Source of the DNA: CAYLNK01 sp964384675 | GTDB lineage: Bacteria > Acidobacteriota > Thermoanaerobaculia > UBA5066 | Direction of reading: 5' to 3' | Assembly (NCBI GenBank): GCA_964384675.1 | Contig: CAYLNK010000012.1 | Location: forward strand, 1 to 43,820 | Length of the DNA stretch: 43,820 bases | Shown here: in pieces, positions 9,469 to 18,800 of the stretch | Layout: every line of letters begins with the position of its first letter | Position numbering within the stretch: position 1 is the first letter of the stretch | Made by a program: the position numbers and the translations under genes | Notes under the pieces: generated by a model | What the model was told of the DNA's origin: nothing | The model's database searches: none | Seen by the model: only the letters and a program-made list of their open reading frames with translations

Positions 9469-10641
9469 TCACGCCGCCGGCCGGAACCGCTCGACGAAGG
9501 ACCGGTCGAGGCGGTCCTTCCACCGGAACGTCCATCTCCCTTCGAACGAGAGGCCCCACTTGCAGCCGACGGCCCGCCCGTGCCCGATGTTGAGGAGAGA
9601 CAGGAAGTCCCTCTGGGGCCGGTAGCTCTCCAGGGGCCGGCAGGCGAGTCGGGCCCGCAGGTTCCGCTCCGCGACGGGACCCTCGCGCACGGAATAGACG
9701 CCGGCCCTCGGCACCCAGGGCGCTGAGGCCGGTACGGCGCAGTCGCCGACGGCGAGGAGGCCGTCGTACCCCTCCACCTCGAGGGTGTCGCGAACCAGCA
9801 GGAACCCGTTCGGGTCCTTCCGGAGCGGGACGTCCCTCGTGAAACCGTTGGGCGCCGCCCCCGTCGCCCAGAGGACGAGGTCGCTCTCCAGGCGCTCCCC
9901 GCCCTGCAGGAGGAGCCCGTCCGGCTCCACGCCCGCGACCTTCGCTCCGGTCCGGAACACGATGCCGGCCGCCGAGGCGTGACGTCGCACCCGCCGGATC
10001 AGCCCGACCGGGTAGCCTCGTAGCGGTCCGTCTCCCGAGTCGACGACGGTCACGGCGGGAGGCGGCGCGCCGGCGGCGACGAGCCGCGCGCGGCTCACGA
10101 ACGCCAGCTCGACCCCGCCCGAGCCGGCGCCGACGACCACGAGCCTCACTGGCTTCTCCGCCCGCCGGCGCCGTGCCGCGTCGAGCCGGCTCCTCACCTC
10201 GTCCACGAAGACGCCGATGGGACGCGTGGGCAGGGCATGCCCGGCCACACCGGGCAGCTCGAGACCCCGCACGGCCGAGCCGACGTTCAGGCTCGCGAGG
10301 TCGTAGCCGAGCGGCTCCCGCCCTCGAAGCAGGATCCGCTTTCCGTCGGGGTCGAGGCCGATCGCCGGAGCCACGATCAGCTCCACGCCGGCCCTTCGGG
10401 CGAGCGGCGCGAGGTCGATCGACAGGTCCCGGACCTCGTAGTCTCCCGCGACGAATCCCGGGACCATCCCCGAGTACACCGCGACCGTCCGGTCGACGAC
10501 GAGCGTCACGAGGGCCCCCGGAAGCGGATCGCGAATCCAGCGCTCGAGCAGCTGCACGTGCGCGTGGCCGCCGCCGACGAGGACGACCCGGGCGGGGACC
10601 GATGGAGAGGCGAGCGTGGACAAGCCCGAGGATCTTCGCAT
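9469..10641 (-). CDS. FAD-dependent pyridine nucleotide-disulfide oxidoreductase, SelD-associated/NDH-2-like
   Basis: Protein of 390 residues with an N-terminal dinucleotide fold (VVLVGGGHAHV, residues 19-29), the Y-SGM-PG loop typical of the oxidoreductase half of SelD fusions, a second nucleotide-binding fold (VVVGAGSGGVELA) and the FAD-closing motif LLAVGDCA. The C-terminal segment (FEGRWTFRWKDRLDRSFV) matches the end of that oxidoreductase family. In many bacteria this domain is fused to selenophosphate synthetase; here it stands alone and no selD is visible nearby. Redox-active Cys pairs of true disulfide reductases are absent, so an NADH:quinone or electron-transfer role is likely. It is the first gene of a two-gene unit with the diguanylate cyclase. 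The start at 10641 has no strong ribosome site. Confidence 0.85.
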   Translation of the reverse strand: MRRSSGLSTLASPSVPARVVLVGGGHAHVQLLERWIRDPLPGALVTLVVDRTVAVYSGMVPGFVAGDYEVRDLSIDLAPLARRAGVELIVAPAIGLDPDGKRILLRGREPLGYDLASLNVGSAVRGLELPGVAGHALPTRPIGVFVDEVRSRLDAARRRRAEKPVRLVVVGAGSGGVELAFVSRARLVAAGAPPPAVTVVDSGDGPLRGYPVGLIRRVRRHASAAGIVFRTGAKVAGVEPDGLLLQGGERLESDLVLWATGAAPNGFTRDVPLRKDPNGFLLVRDTLEVEGYDGLLAVGDCAVPASAPWVPRAGVYSVREGPVAERNLRARLACRPLESYRPQRDFLSLLNIGHGRAVGCKWGLSFEGRWTFRWKDRLDRSFVERFRPAA

Positions 10642-10686
10642 CGAGGGAGCGCCGCGCTCGTCGTCGCCGCGCCGAAGGGACCGTGC

Positions 10687-10710
10687 GGGAGAGGGCTCGC
10701 GCCCTCCCCC
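10687..10710 (-). terminator. GC hairpin after the Asp-box/PKD gene
   Basis: A 10-bp stem (one G-U pair on the minus strand) with a 4-base loop: arms 10687-10696 and 10701-10710. It lies about 22 bases past the stop of the gene ending at 10732 and before the next minus-strand gene. No U-run follows, so it is either a non-canonical terminator or an RNA 3'-end stabiliser. Confidence 0.55.
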
Positions 10711-10731
10711 GCCCGCCCTATCAACTCGGAC

Positions 10732-13700
10732 CTACGGGATGACCATCTTGACGAAGCTGCCGTCGTCGTTGGACTGGTCGTTCAGGACGCCGTACGCGAC
10801 GAACTCGTCGGAGCCGGAGACGCGGCGGATCCGCGCGTAGCCCTGGGTGACGCCCGGGTACCGCGCGAGCGGCTGCCCGACCTGGCTCCACTGGCCCGGC
10901 TTCACCGTGACGCTGTCCTTGCCCAGCTCCGTGCCGGCGTTGCTGTAGTAGGTGATCTCCACCGAGAGCGGCTCGTCGTTGCCGCCGAAGGCGTGCACCA
11001 CGGCGAGGTTCGAGCGCGTGCCGCCCTCCTGGCCGCGGGTACCGGACTGCTGCAGCCCGTAGACGTACGCGTCGGTGTCCGCCGCGTCGCCCACGACCGT
11101 GTACGGGTAGGCCAGGCCGAACTGGGCGCCCGCCGTGCCCTTGATCGCGTAGGTCCTGCCGCCCACGTAGACGTCGGTCGCCGAGATGTGCTCGATGTGG
11201 CCCTGGTTCTTGCCGCCGCCGGCGCCGACCGTACCGAACGTGAAGTACAGGCTCGCCACCGAGCCGGAGGGGAGGTTGAAGCCCGCGTCCCGCAGGTCCC
11301 CGACGATGTCCGAGGAGATGCCCTGGGAGAGCGGATCGATCTCGAACTCGCCGTACTCCTTCTCGCCGTTCGAGCTGATGACGACGAACTCGGCGCCGAG
11401 CGTGTCGAGCGTCCGGTTCGCGATGGTGAGCTCCGTCTTGTAGCCGCCCGTGTCGACGACGACCGGCATGAGCGCGTGGTACTTCTCCGACTTCTTGTCG
11501 GTCGGGATCATCTCGACGTACGAGCTGTCGCCGCTGACGTTGTCGAGGACCGTGGCGTAGCAGACGAACTGGTCGTTGCCGGAGACGCGCTTGATGGTCG
11601 CCCAGCCGTTGAAGATCCCGCGCGCGACGAGCGGGGTGCCCTTCTGGTCCCAGGCGAAGGCCGCCAGCTCGAACGTGTCCTTGCTGGCGCTGTCCTGGCC
11701 CGTGTCGCCGTCGTGGTAGGTGACCTCGAGCTTGAGGTTCCCGAGCGACCCGCCGCCGGCGTGGGAGCAGGCGAGGTTCGAGCGGGCACCGGTCCGTCCG
11801 GCCTCACCGAACTGCTGGAGGCTGTAGATCACCGCCTCCTTGGTGGCGCCGGCCAGGAGCGGGGTCGCGGAGAGCGCGAGGCCGAAGCGCCCGGCGATCC
11901 CCTGACCGCGGAGGTCCGGTCCGGGAGGCGTCGTGACGCGAGCGAGCGCCCCGAACTGCGAGAGGTCCTGGGCCCCGCGGACCTCGATGCGAAGCGTCGT
12001 CACCGCGGTGCCGTCCGGCGTGTCGAGCCCTCGCGTCTTCAGGAAGGCGAAGACGTCGGAGTAGATCTCCTGTCCGGCCTTGAGCGTGTACGTCGCGGTG
12101 CCGTCCTTGGTCTTGAAGGTCAGCGCGAGGTCCTTCCCGGCGCGGTTCGTGAGGGTGAGCTCCGACGAGAAGCTGGTGCCGCCGGCGCCCTCGGCGCGGA
12201 CGATGACCGGCACGAGGTACGTCAGCGCGTCGCCGGTGCCGGTGCTCGCGTAAGCGACCGTCACGGCCTTGGTGACGGTGGCGGTGTCGCCCGCGGCGTT
12301 CGTGAGCGTGAGCGCCACGTTGAACGTGCCGGCCGACGCGAAGATGTGCTCGGGGTTCACGTCGTGCGAGACGGCGCTCCCGTCCCCGAAGCTCCAGCTC
12401 CACTTCGTCCCGTAATGGGAGTCGTCGGTGAAGACGACGAGATGGCCGGGCTTGGGGGTCGTCGGCGAGTACGTGAAGCCGGGCACGGGGGCGACGAGCG
12501 GCGTCCGCGTCTCGGAGCCAGCGGAGCCCGTCACCGAGGTCGGCGCGCGGAAGATGCCGCGGCCGGAGGTGCCGACGATGACGGCCGAGCCGTCCTTCGG
12601 GAACGTGATGGCGGTGACCGGTACGTTGGGAAGTCCGGTGCCGTGGCGAGCCCACGTCGCGCCGGAGTCGCCGGAGCGGTAGAGACCCATGTAGCTGCCC
12701 GCCCACAGGGTGGTCGGAGTCACCGGGTCGACCTCGAACGTCCAGACCGGCAGGTCAGGCAGACCGTCCGGCTGGCCGGTCTTGGAGAGGGGCGTCCAGG
12801 TCTTGGAGTCGAACGAGTAGAGCCAGAGGCGCTCCTTGCCCTTCGCCGCGACCGTCGAGCTGGCGTAAACGCCGGCGGCGGCGACCCGCAGCCGGACCTC
12901 TCCTCCCTTCACGGGGAACTTGGAGAGGACCGTCCAGGTTTCGCCGTTGTCGACGGAGACGAGGACCATGCCGTCGGCTTCCACCAGGGCGAGGACGGTG
13001 CCGTCCGGAGCGATGGCGAGGTCCTCGATGTCCGAGATGACCGGCATCGTCTTGGACAGCTGGGTCCAGTTGGCGCCGTCGTCGTTCGACTGCCAGACCT
13101 TGTGCTTCGTGGACGTGAAGATCCGGCCCGCCACCGTGGGATGCCCCAGCACCAGCGTGCGGAACGCCGACTTGCCGGGATCGCCGGCCTCGGTGAGCCC
13201 GTTCGAGTCCGTGAACGTCTTGCCGCCGTCCCTCGAGAACTGCAGGTTCTGGTTGGTCGCCGAGATGGTGAGGTTCAGGTCGTTGGTGGGGTTGACGCGG
13301 CAGCCGTAGCCGTCCCCGCCGCCGATCTGATCCCACCGCCCGTTCTCACGCATGATCGGGGTGCCGTTGTCCTGGGCGCCGACCATGATGACCGTGCCGG
13401 CCGGGTTGGTGCAGATCTCGTCCACGAGGTAGCCGACGATCTGCGCGTTGAGCCCTTTGAAGGAGTTGCCGGTCTTCTGGAAGATGCCGCCGTCGTTCCC
13501 GATGTAGGCCGTGCCGTCCGCTCCCCAGACCATGATGTGCTGGTCGGAGTGAAGGTACGGAAGCGGCCGCGGCGGGACGGTCGGTCCGCTCCAGTCGGAG
13601 ATCTTGGTCCAGGTGTCGCCTTCGTTCGTCGACTGCCACGCGTCGAGGCCGCCCGCGTAGAGCGTCCCGGGGGTCTTCGGATCCGCGGCCAGGAAGATGC

Positions 13701-14901
13701 AGTTGCTCCCCTGTGTGGCGAGGATGTTCGCGTTCGACATGTCCACCGTGGTCCAGGTCGCCCCGCCGTCCGTGGAACGCGCGAAGCCCCCCTGCTTGGA
13801 GTCTTGCTTGGCGACCAGCGCGTAGACGTGGTCCGGGTTCGTGGGGTGGACGGCGAGGTTGATCCGGCCGCGCGTCGCGAGGTTGCTGGGCGGGATCCCG
13901 CCCTGGCCCGTGGCGACGAAGGTCGCGCCGGCGTCGGTCGACTTGAAGACCGACCCCGGCACCGAGCCCGGCGTCCACACCGACGCGTAGATCACGTTCG
14001 GGCTGGACGGTGAGCGCGCGATGGAGGGGGCGCGAAGGGCGGCCGGCGTGCTCTCGAGGCCATAGGCCGTCTGGATCGACGCCGGCGTGATGAGACCGGT
14101 CCACGTCTTCCCGGCGTCCGTCGACCGGAGGAGGCCGGTGTCGACGCCCGCGAGGAGGATGTCCGGGTTCGTGCGATCGACCTCGATCTGCCAGAAGAAC
14201 TCGCCCGGAGCCGTGCCTTCGGCGCGCTGGAACGTCTCGCCGCCGTCGTTCGAGACGAGGAGGCCGAAGGCCAGAGCGAAGTTGCCGTCACCCGGCCTCG
14301 ACGACTTGGTCGTGGCGTTGTCGCCGCAGGACGTCCCCGCGTAGACGCGGCTCGGGTTCGAGGGGGCGTACGCCACGGCCCCGATCTGGAGGCCGCCGGA
14401 CGGGAGCCCTTCCGCCACGGCTTTCCAGTTTGCGCCGCCATCCACCGTCTTCCAGAGACCGCCGCCGGACAGGCCGACGATGAGGGTCTTGGCCTCGGTC
14501 GGGTGGGTCGCGATCGCCGCGATCAGGCCGGTGTCGTCCTGGCCCGGGAGGGCCGCTCCGACCGGGGTGGTGAACGTGGGGCTGAACGTCGGACCGAGGT
14601 TCGTCCAGGTCGGTCCGGCCGTGACCCCGAGCGCGTGACGCCGCACCTTCGTCTGCTCGGCCGCGAAGGCATCGGCCGCGCGCCGATCGAGGTCGGCGAG
14701 GTCCGTGTTCCCGAAGCGCGCGGCCATGCGGGCCCGACGCGCTTCGAGGACGTTGTCTCGCTCCTCGGATTCGGACTTGCCCTCGGATTCGGATCTGCCT
14801 CCAGTCCTTCTTTCGGCAGCTCCGAGCGGCGACGCGCTGGCGGTGGTTGCGATGGCGACAAGGACAGCGAGACGGAAACCGGATCTCAGAACCATGGGCA
14901 C
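10732..14901 (-). CDS. Large secreted Asp-box (VPS10/sialidase-like) propeller protein with PKD domain
   Basis: Exported protein of 1389 residues. A Sec signal peptide occupies about residues 1-30 (LAVLVAIATTASASPLGAAE), followed by a Ser/Glu-rich linker. About ten Asp-box motifs of the form S-x-D-x-G-x-T-W lie between residues 110 and 780 (for example STDAGKTW, STDGGATW, SVDNGETW), giving one or two beta-propellers of the VPS10/sialidase type. A PKD domain follows (near 808-888, WSWSFGDGS...HIFASAGTFNV). The remaining 500 residues hold two related beta-rich units, each with a Y-LQQ-(F/S)G...RSNLA element and a RVSG(N/S)D(Q/E)F element. No sialidase Arg triad is evident. It is probably a surface or secreted carbohydrate- or protein-binding protein. 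The ATG at 14901 (or the one 6 bases further in) gives a proper signal peptide. It is monocistronic between an AT-rich upstream region and a hairpin. Confidence 0.88.
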   Translation of the reverse strand: MPMVLRSGFRLAVLVAIATTASASPLGAAERRTGGRSESEGKSESEERDNVLEARRARMAARFGNTDLADLDRRAADAFAAEQTKVRRHALGVTAGPTWTNLGPTFSPTFTTPVGAALPGQDDTGLIAAIATHPTEAKTLIVGLSGGGLWKTVDGGANWKAVAEGLPSGGLQIGAVAYAPSNPSRVYAGTSCGDNATTKSSRPGDGNFALAFGLLVSNDGGETFQRAEGTAPGEFFWQIEVDRTNPDILLAGVDTGLLRSTDAGKTWTGLITPASIQTAYGLESTPAALRAPSIARSPSSPNVIYASVWTPGSVPGSVFKSTDAGATFVATGQGGIPPSNLATRGRINLAVHPTNPDHVYALVAKQDSKQGGFARSTDGGATWTTVDMSNANILATQGSNCIFLAADPKTPGTLYAGGLDAWQSTNEGDTWTKISDWSGPTVPPRPLPYLHSDQHIMVWGADGTAYIGNDGGIFQKTGNSFKGLNAQIVGYLVDEICTNPAGTVIMVGAQDNGTPIMRENGRWDQIGGGDGYGCRVNPTNDLNLTISATNQNLQFSRDGGKTFTDSNGLTEAGDPGKSAFRTLVLGHPTVAGRIFTSTKHKVWQSNDDGANWTQLSKTMPVISDIEDLAIAPDGTVLALVEADGMVLVSVDNGETWTVLSKFPVKGGEVRLRVAAAGVYASSTVAAKGKERLWLYSFDSKTWTPLSKTGQPDGLPDLPVWTFEVDPVTPTTLWAGSYMGLYRSGDSGATWARHGTGLPNVPVTAITFPKDGSAVIVGTSGRGIFRAPTSVTGSAGSETRTPLVAPVPGFTYSPTTPKPGHLVVFTDDSHYGTKWSWSFGDGSAVSHDVNPEHIFASAGTFNVALTLTNAAGDTATVTKAVTVAYASTGTGDALTYLVPVIVRAEGAGGTSFSSELTLTNRAGKDLALTFKTKDGTATYTLKAGQEIYSDVFAFLKTRGLDTPDGTAVTTLRIEVRGAQDLSQFGALARVTTPPGPDLRGQGIAGRFGLALSATPLLAGATKEAVIYSLQQFGEAGRTGARSNLACSHAGGGSLGNLKLEVTYHDGDTGQDSASKDTFELAAFAWDQKGTPLVARGIFNGWATIKRVSGNDQFVCYATVLDNVSGDSSYVEMIPTDKKSEKYHALMPVVVDTGGYKTELTIANRTLDTLGAEFVVISSNGEKEYGEFEIDPLSQGISSDIVGDLRDAGFNLPSGSVASLYFTFGTVGAGGGKNQGHIEHISATDVYVGGRTYAIKGTAGAQFGLAYPYTVVGDAADTDAYVYGLQQSGTRGQEGGTRSNLAVVHAFGGNDEPLSVEITYYSNAGTELGKDSVTVKPGQWSQVGQPLARYPGVTQGYARIRRVSGSDEFVAYGVLNDQSNDDGSFVKMVIP

Positions 14902-15159
14902 GTCCTTCTTTGACCGATGTCTTTGTTGCGTGACCGGGCCGTGGTCGTGGCAGATGCGAGGTGCTGGTCGCGGTGGCGCCGGAAGGGCCGGAGCGGTTCC
15001 GAAGTTCCGGAATGCTGACCGATCCTTTGCGAAGCGTTACGAAAGAAACGATAAAGACGAGCACCCAACCGCGACCTTGGCGAAACTTGTTTACAATTGC
15101 GCGCAGAAAGAAATGACGCGGATCAGAACTTGTATACAGAAACGAACAATTAATATGCG
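14902..15159 (-). promoter_or_regulatory. AT-rich upstream region of the Asp-box/PKD gene with repeated TTGTNNACA sites
   Basis: This 258-base gap has no gene. Its upstream half (about 15040-15159) is strikingly AT-rich for this genome. It contains AACTTGTTTACA (15084-15095) and AACTTGTATACA (15127-15138), two near-identical 12-mers in the same orientation 43 bases apart. Each has a palindromic core (TTGT..ACAA and TGTATACA). This arrangement suggests two sites for a dimeric regulator, spaced about four helical turns. I could not settle on a single -35/-10 pair. The downstream half is GC-rich and shows nothing clear. Confidence 0.5.
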
Positions 15160-15807
15160 TTATTGCTTCAGGGCTCGAATCACCAGGACGGCGGGGCAGC
15201 CGGCCCACGGATGCCCCCCTTCGATGAGGGGCTCCCGCACCTCCTCGATCAGCAAGCCTCCGGAACGGCACGCCGCGTGGTGATCTCCGTAGAGGTGGAA
15301 GTGGTGAGAGACGACGTAGTCGTCCCCTGCCGGCGTGCGGAATCCTCGCGTCCAGCCGGCCCGCATTCCGAACGGGTGGAAGTCGGAGTAGACCGCTCGC
15401 CCGCCGCGACGCAGGACGCGTCCCATCTCCCGTACGACGGCGGCCAGGTCACGCACGTGACCGACCGCGAGGCCGGAGACGATGACGTCGACGGTCGAGG
15501 ACTCGATCGGGAGCGAGGAGAGGTCACCGCAGACGAGACGGCCTGAGACGGCCCGGGCACGGGCCAGCATGGCGGGCGCGAGGTCCAGACCGAAGGCGAA
15601 GGACGCGCCCAGCTCCCGCACCCTCGAAAGATAGCGTCCGCTGCCGCACGCCAGATCGAGAACCGAGCTTCCGGCGAGGTCCGGCAGGAGCGCCAGCATG
15701 GCCTTCTCCTCCAGCTCCATCAGGAGGTTGTGCGCCTCGGCGGGATAGGACTCGGCCCAGAGGTCGTACGCCTCTGCCGGCTCGAGCTCGCGCGCGTCGC
15801 CGCTCAT
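15160..15807 (-). CDS. Class I SAM-dependent methyltransferase, BioC/UbiE-like fold
   Basis: Cytoplasmic protein of 215 residues. Motif I (VLDLACGSGRYL, about residues 49-60) binds S-adenosylmethionine. The acidic motif II is FGLDLAPAML, motif III is the GDLSSLPIESSTVDVIVSGL segment, and EMGRVLRRGG is the usual post-III helix and turn. This is a Methyltransf_11-type domain; the substrate is not evident, and it may be a small molecule or lipid. BioC is possible, but there are no biotin genes nearby. The ATG at 15807 with GGGGAG directly upstream is chosen over longer in-frame starts, which would run into the divergent kinase gene. The two divergent genes leave only 43 bases between their starts. 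Confidence 0.85.
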   Translation of the reverse strand: MSGDARELEPAEAYDLWAESYPAEAHNLLMELEEKAMLALLPDLAGSSVLDLACGSGRYLSRVRELGASFAFGLDLAPAMLARARAVSGRLVCGDLSSLPIESSTVDVIVSGLAVGHVRDLAAVVREMGRVLRRGGRAVYSDFHPFGMRAGWTRGFRTPAGDDYVVSHHFHLYGDHHAACRSGGLLIEEVREPLIEGGHPWAGCPAVLVIRALKQ

Positions 15808-15850
15808 ACTCCCCGCGATGATGCCAGGGCGCTGGTTTAGGCTCCTGCCG

Positions 15851-18800
15851 ATGGCCCGGCTGCCAAGGCGCATCGGCTTCTCTCTCCTGCTCCTCGTCGC
15901 GTGGAGCCCGGCCGCGCCGGCCCTCGACCCGCGAAAGGGCCTTACCCAGTACGTCCATGACTCGTGGCAGGCCGAGCAAGGCCTCCCGCAGAACAGCGTC
16001 ACGGCGATCACCCAGACGCGCGACGGCTACCTCTGGCTCGGGACGCAGGAGGGGCTCGTCCGTTTCGACGGCGTCCGATTCACGGTCTTCGACACACGCT
16101 CGACGCCGGAGCTCGGGAACAACTTCGTCCTCTGCCTGCTCGAGGACCGGGCGGGGAGGCTCTGGATTGGCACCTACGGCGGCCTCACGAAGCTCGAGAG
16201 CGGGCGCTTCACGCGGTACACCACCCGAGAAGGCCTCCCGCACGACCAGGTCCGCGCGCTCCTGGAGGACCGCAGCGGCCGGCTCTGGATCGGGACCCTC
16301 GGCGGAGGGGCGATCCGCATGGAAGCCGGCAAGCTCGTGCGCGATCCGGCCGTCGACGCCCTTCCGGGAAAGCGCATTCGCGCGTTCGCGGAGGACCGCC
16401 ACGGCGCCCTCTGGATGGCGACCGAGGAGGGGCTGGGGAAGCTGTCCGCCGGCGTGGTCCGTCTCTACACGACGGCGGACGGCCTGACCCACAAGGACAT
16501 CCGCGCGCTCTTCCTGGACCGGCAGGGGGCGCTCTGGATCGGCACCGACGGCGGCGGACTCGACCGGCTCGCCCACGGCGCGATCACCGCGCTCACCGCG
16601 AAGGACGGTCTCCCGCACGACCTCGTCCGCTCGCTCCACGGCGACGCCGCGGGGAACCTGTTCGTCGGGACGTGGGGCGGCGGGCTCGGCCGGCTGTCCA
16701 ACGGCAGGCTCACCGCGATCACGGCCCGGGAAGGCCTGGCGAGCGACCAGATCTGGACCATCTACGAGGACCGCGAGGGCAGCCTCTGGGTCGGCACCGA
16801 CGCGGGCGGACTCCACCGGTTCAAGGACGGCGCCTTCACCGCGATGACGACCCGTGAGGGGCTCACGAACGACGTCGCCATGTCGCTCCTCGAGGACCGC
16901 AGCGGAGCGCTCTGGGTCGGCACCTACGGGGGTGGGCTGGACCGCCTCGCTCCGGATGGCACGGTGACCGCGTTCACCACGGCGAACGGGCTCCCCCACG
17001 ACACCGTGCAAGCGCTCCACGAGGGGCGCGACGGCACGCTCTGGATCGGGACCTCGGGCGGCGGCCTCGGCAGGCTCTCGCGCGGCACGCTCACCGCGCT
17101 CACCACCCGCGACGGCCTCACCAGCGACCTCGTCCGCTCGCTGCTCGAGGACCGTGCCGGGACTCTCTGGATCGGCACCGACGGCGGCGGCCTCTGCAGG
17201 CTGAGGGACGGGACGATCACCGCCGTCACGCCCCGGGACGGGTCACCGTTCGACGTGGTGCTCTGTCTGCTGGAGGACCGCTCCGGGAACCTCTGGATCG
17301 GCACCGACGGGGGCGGGCTGGGCCTCCTCTCGAACGGGAGGCTCACCGCGCGCACCACGCGCGAGGGGATGTCGAACGACATCGTCTCGGCCCTCCACGA
17401 GGACCGCGACGGCACCCTCTGGATCGGCACGTCCGGCGGCGGGCTGGGCCGCCTGAAGGGCGGCCGCCTGGCCTGGGTGTCGCGGAAGGAAGGACTCTTC
17501 GACGACACCGTCTTCTCGATCCTCGAGGACGACGCCGGCCAGCTCTGGATGAGCTGCAACAAGGGGATCTTCCGGGCCTCCCGGCAGGAGCTCGAGGACG
17601 TGATGGACGGGAAGCGCCCGGCCGTCGCGTCGATCGCCTACGGGACCGCCGACGGGATGAAGAGCGCCGAGTGCAACGCCGGGACTCCCGCCGGCTGGAA
17701 GGCCCGCGACGGCAGGTTCTGGTTCGGGACGCTCCGCGGCGCCGTCGCCGTGGATCCACGGAGGGTCGCCGGCAACCCGCTGCCGCCGCCGGTCGTGATC
17801 GAGGAGGTCCTGGTCGACGGGCGCCTCTCCGCGCGAGCCGGCCCGCTCCGGCTCCCGGCCGGGACACGCAGCGTCGAGGTGCACTACACGGGGCTGAGCC
17901 TCCTCTCCCCCTCCCGGGTGCGCTTCCGGTACCAGCTCGCCGGCTTCGACCCCGAATGGGTCGACGCGGGAACCCGCCGCACGGCGTACTTCACGAACCT
18001 GCCCCACGGTGAGTACTCGTTCCGGGTGAAGGCGTGCAACAACGACGGGCTCTGGAACGAGGAGGGGGCCTCCCTCGCGTTCACGGTGGAGCCGCGGTTC
18101 CACGAGACGGGGCTCTTCCGGCTCCTGGCCGCGCTCGCCGCCGTCGCCGTGCCGTACGGCGCCTACAGGGCGCGGCTGTGGCGCGTCCGCGCCCGGGAGC
18201 GCGAGCTCGTCGCCCTGGTGGAAGAGCGGACCCGGAACCTGCGCGCCGAGAAGGAGCGCACCGAGGCGGCGCTCGCCGAGGCGGAGGAGCACGAGAGACG
18301 GGCCGAGGCGGCGAGCCAGGCCAAGAGCGTCTTCCTCGCCAACATGAGCCACGAGCTGCGCACCCCGCTCAACGCGGTGCTGGGCTTCAACCAGCTGCTC
18401 GAGCGCGACCCGGCCATCACCGGTGAGAGCCGGGAAGGGCTCGCCATCATCCAGCGTTCCGGCGAGCACCTCCTGGGGCTCATCAACGACGTCCTCTCGA
18501 TCTCGAAGATCGAGGCCGGCAGGCTGTCGCTCGAGCCGCGCCCGTTCCAGCTGAAGGAGCTCCTCTCCGCCGTCCACGCCATGGTGCGTGTGCGGGCGGA
18601 GAGCAAGGACCTGCCGGTCGTCTTCGAGCTCGATCCGGGGCTCCCGGACGTGGTCCTTGGAGACGACGGGAAGCTCCGTCAGGTCCTCGTCAACCTGCTC
18701 GGCAACGCCGTGAAGTTCACGGAGCGGGGCCACGTCTCCCTCCGCGCCCGGTGGGAGAGCGGACGCGCCCGCTTCGAGGTGGAGGACACGGGGCCGGGCA

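Noticed and set aside
10237..14013. A 1258-codon open frame on the plus strand
   Set aside because: It is opposite the Asp-box/PKD gene, whose signal peptide, Asp boxes and PKD motif are clear. The plus-strand translation has no domain pattern.
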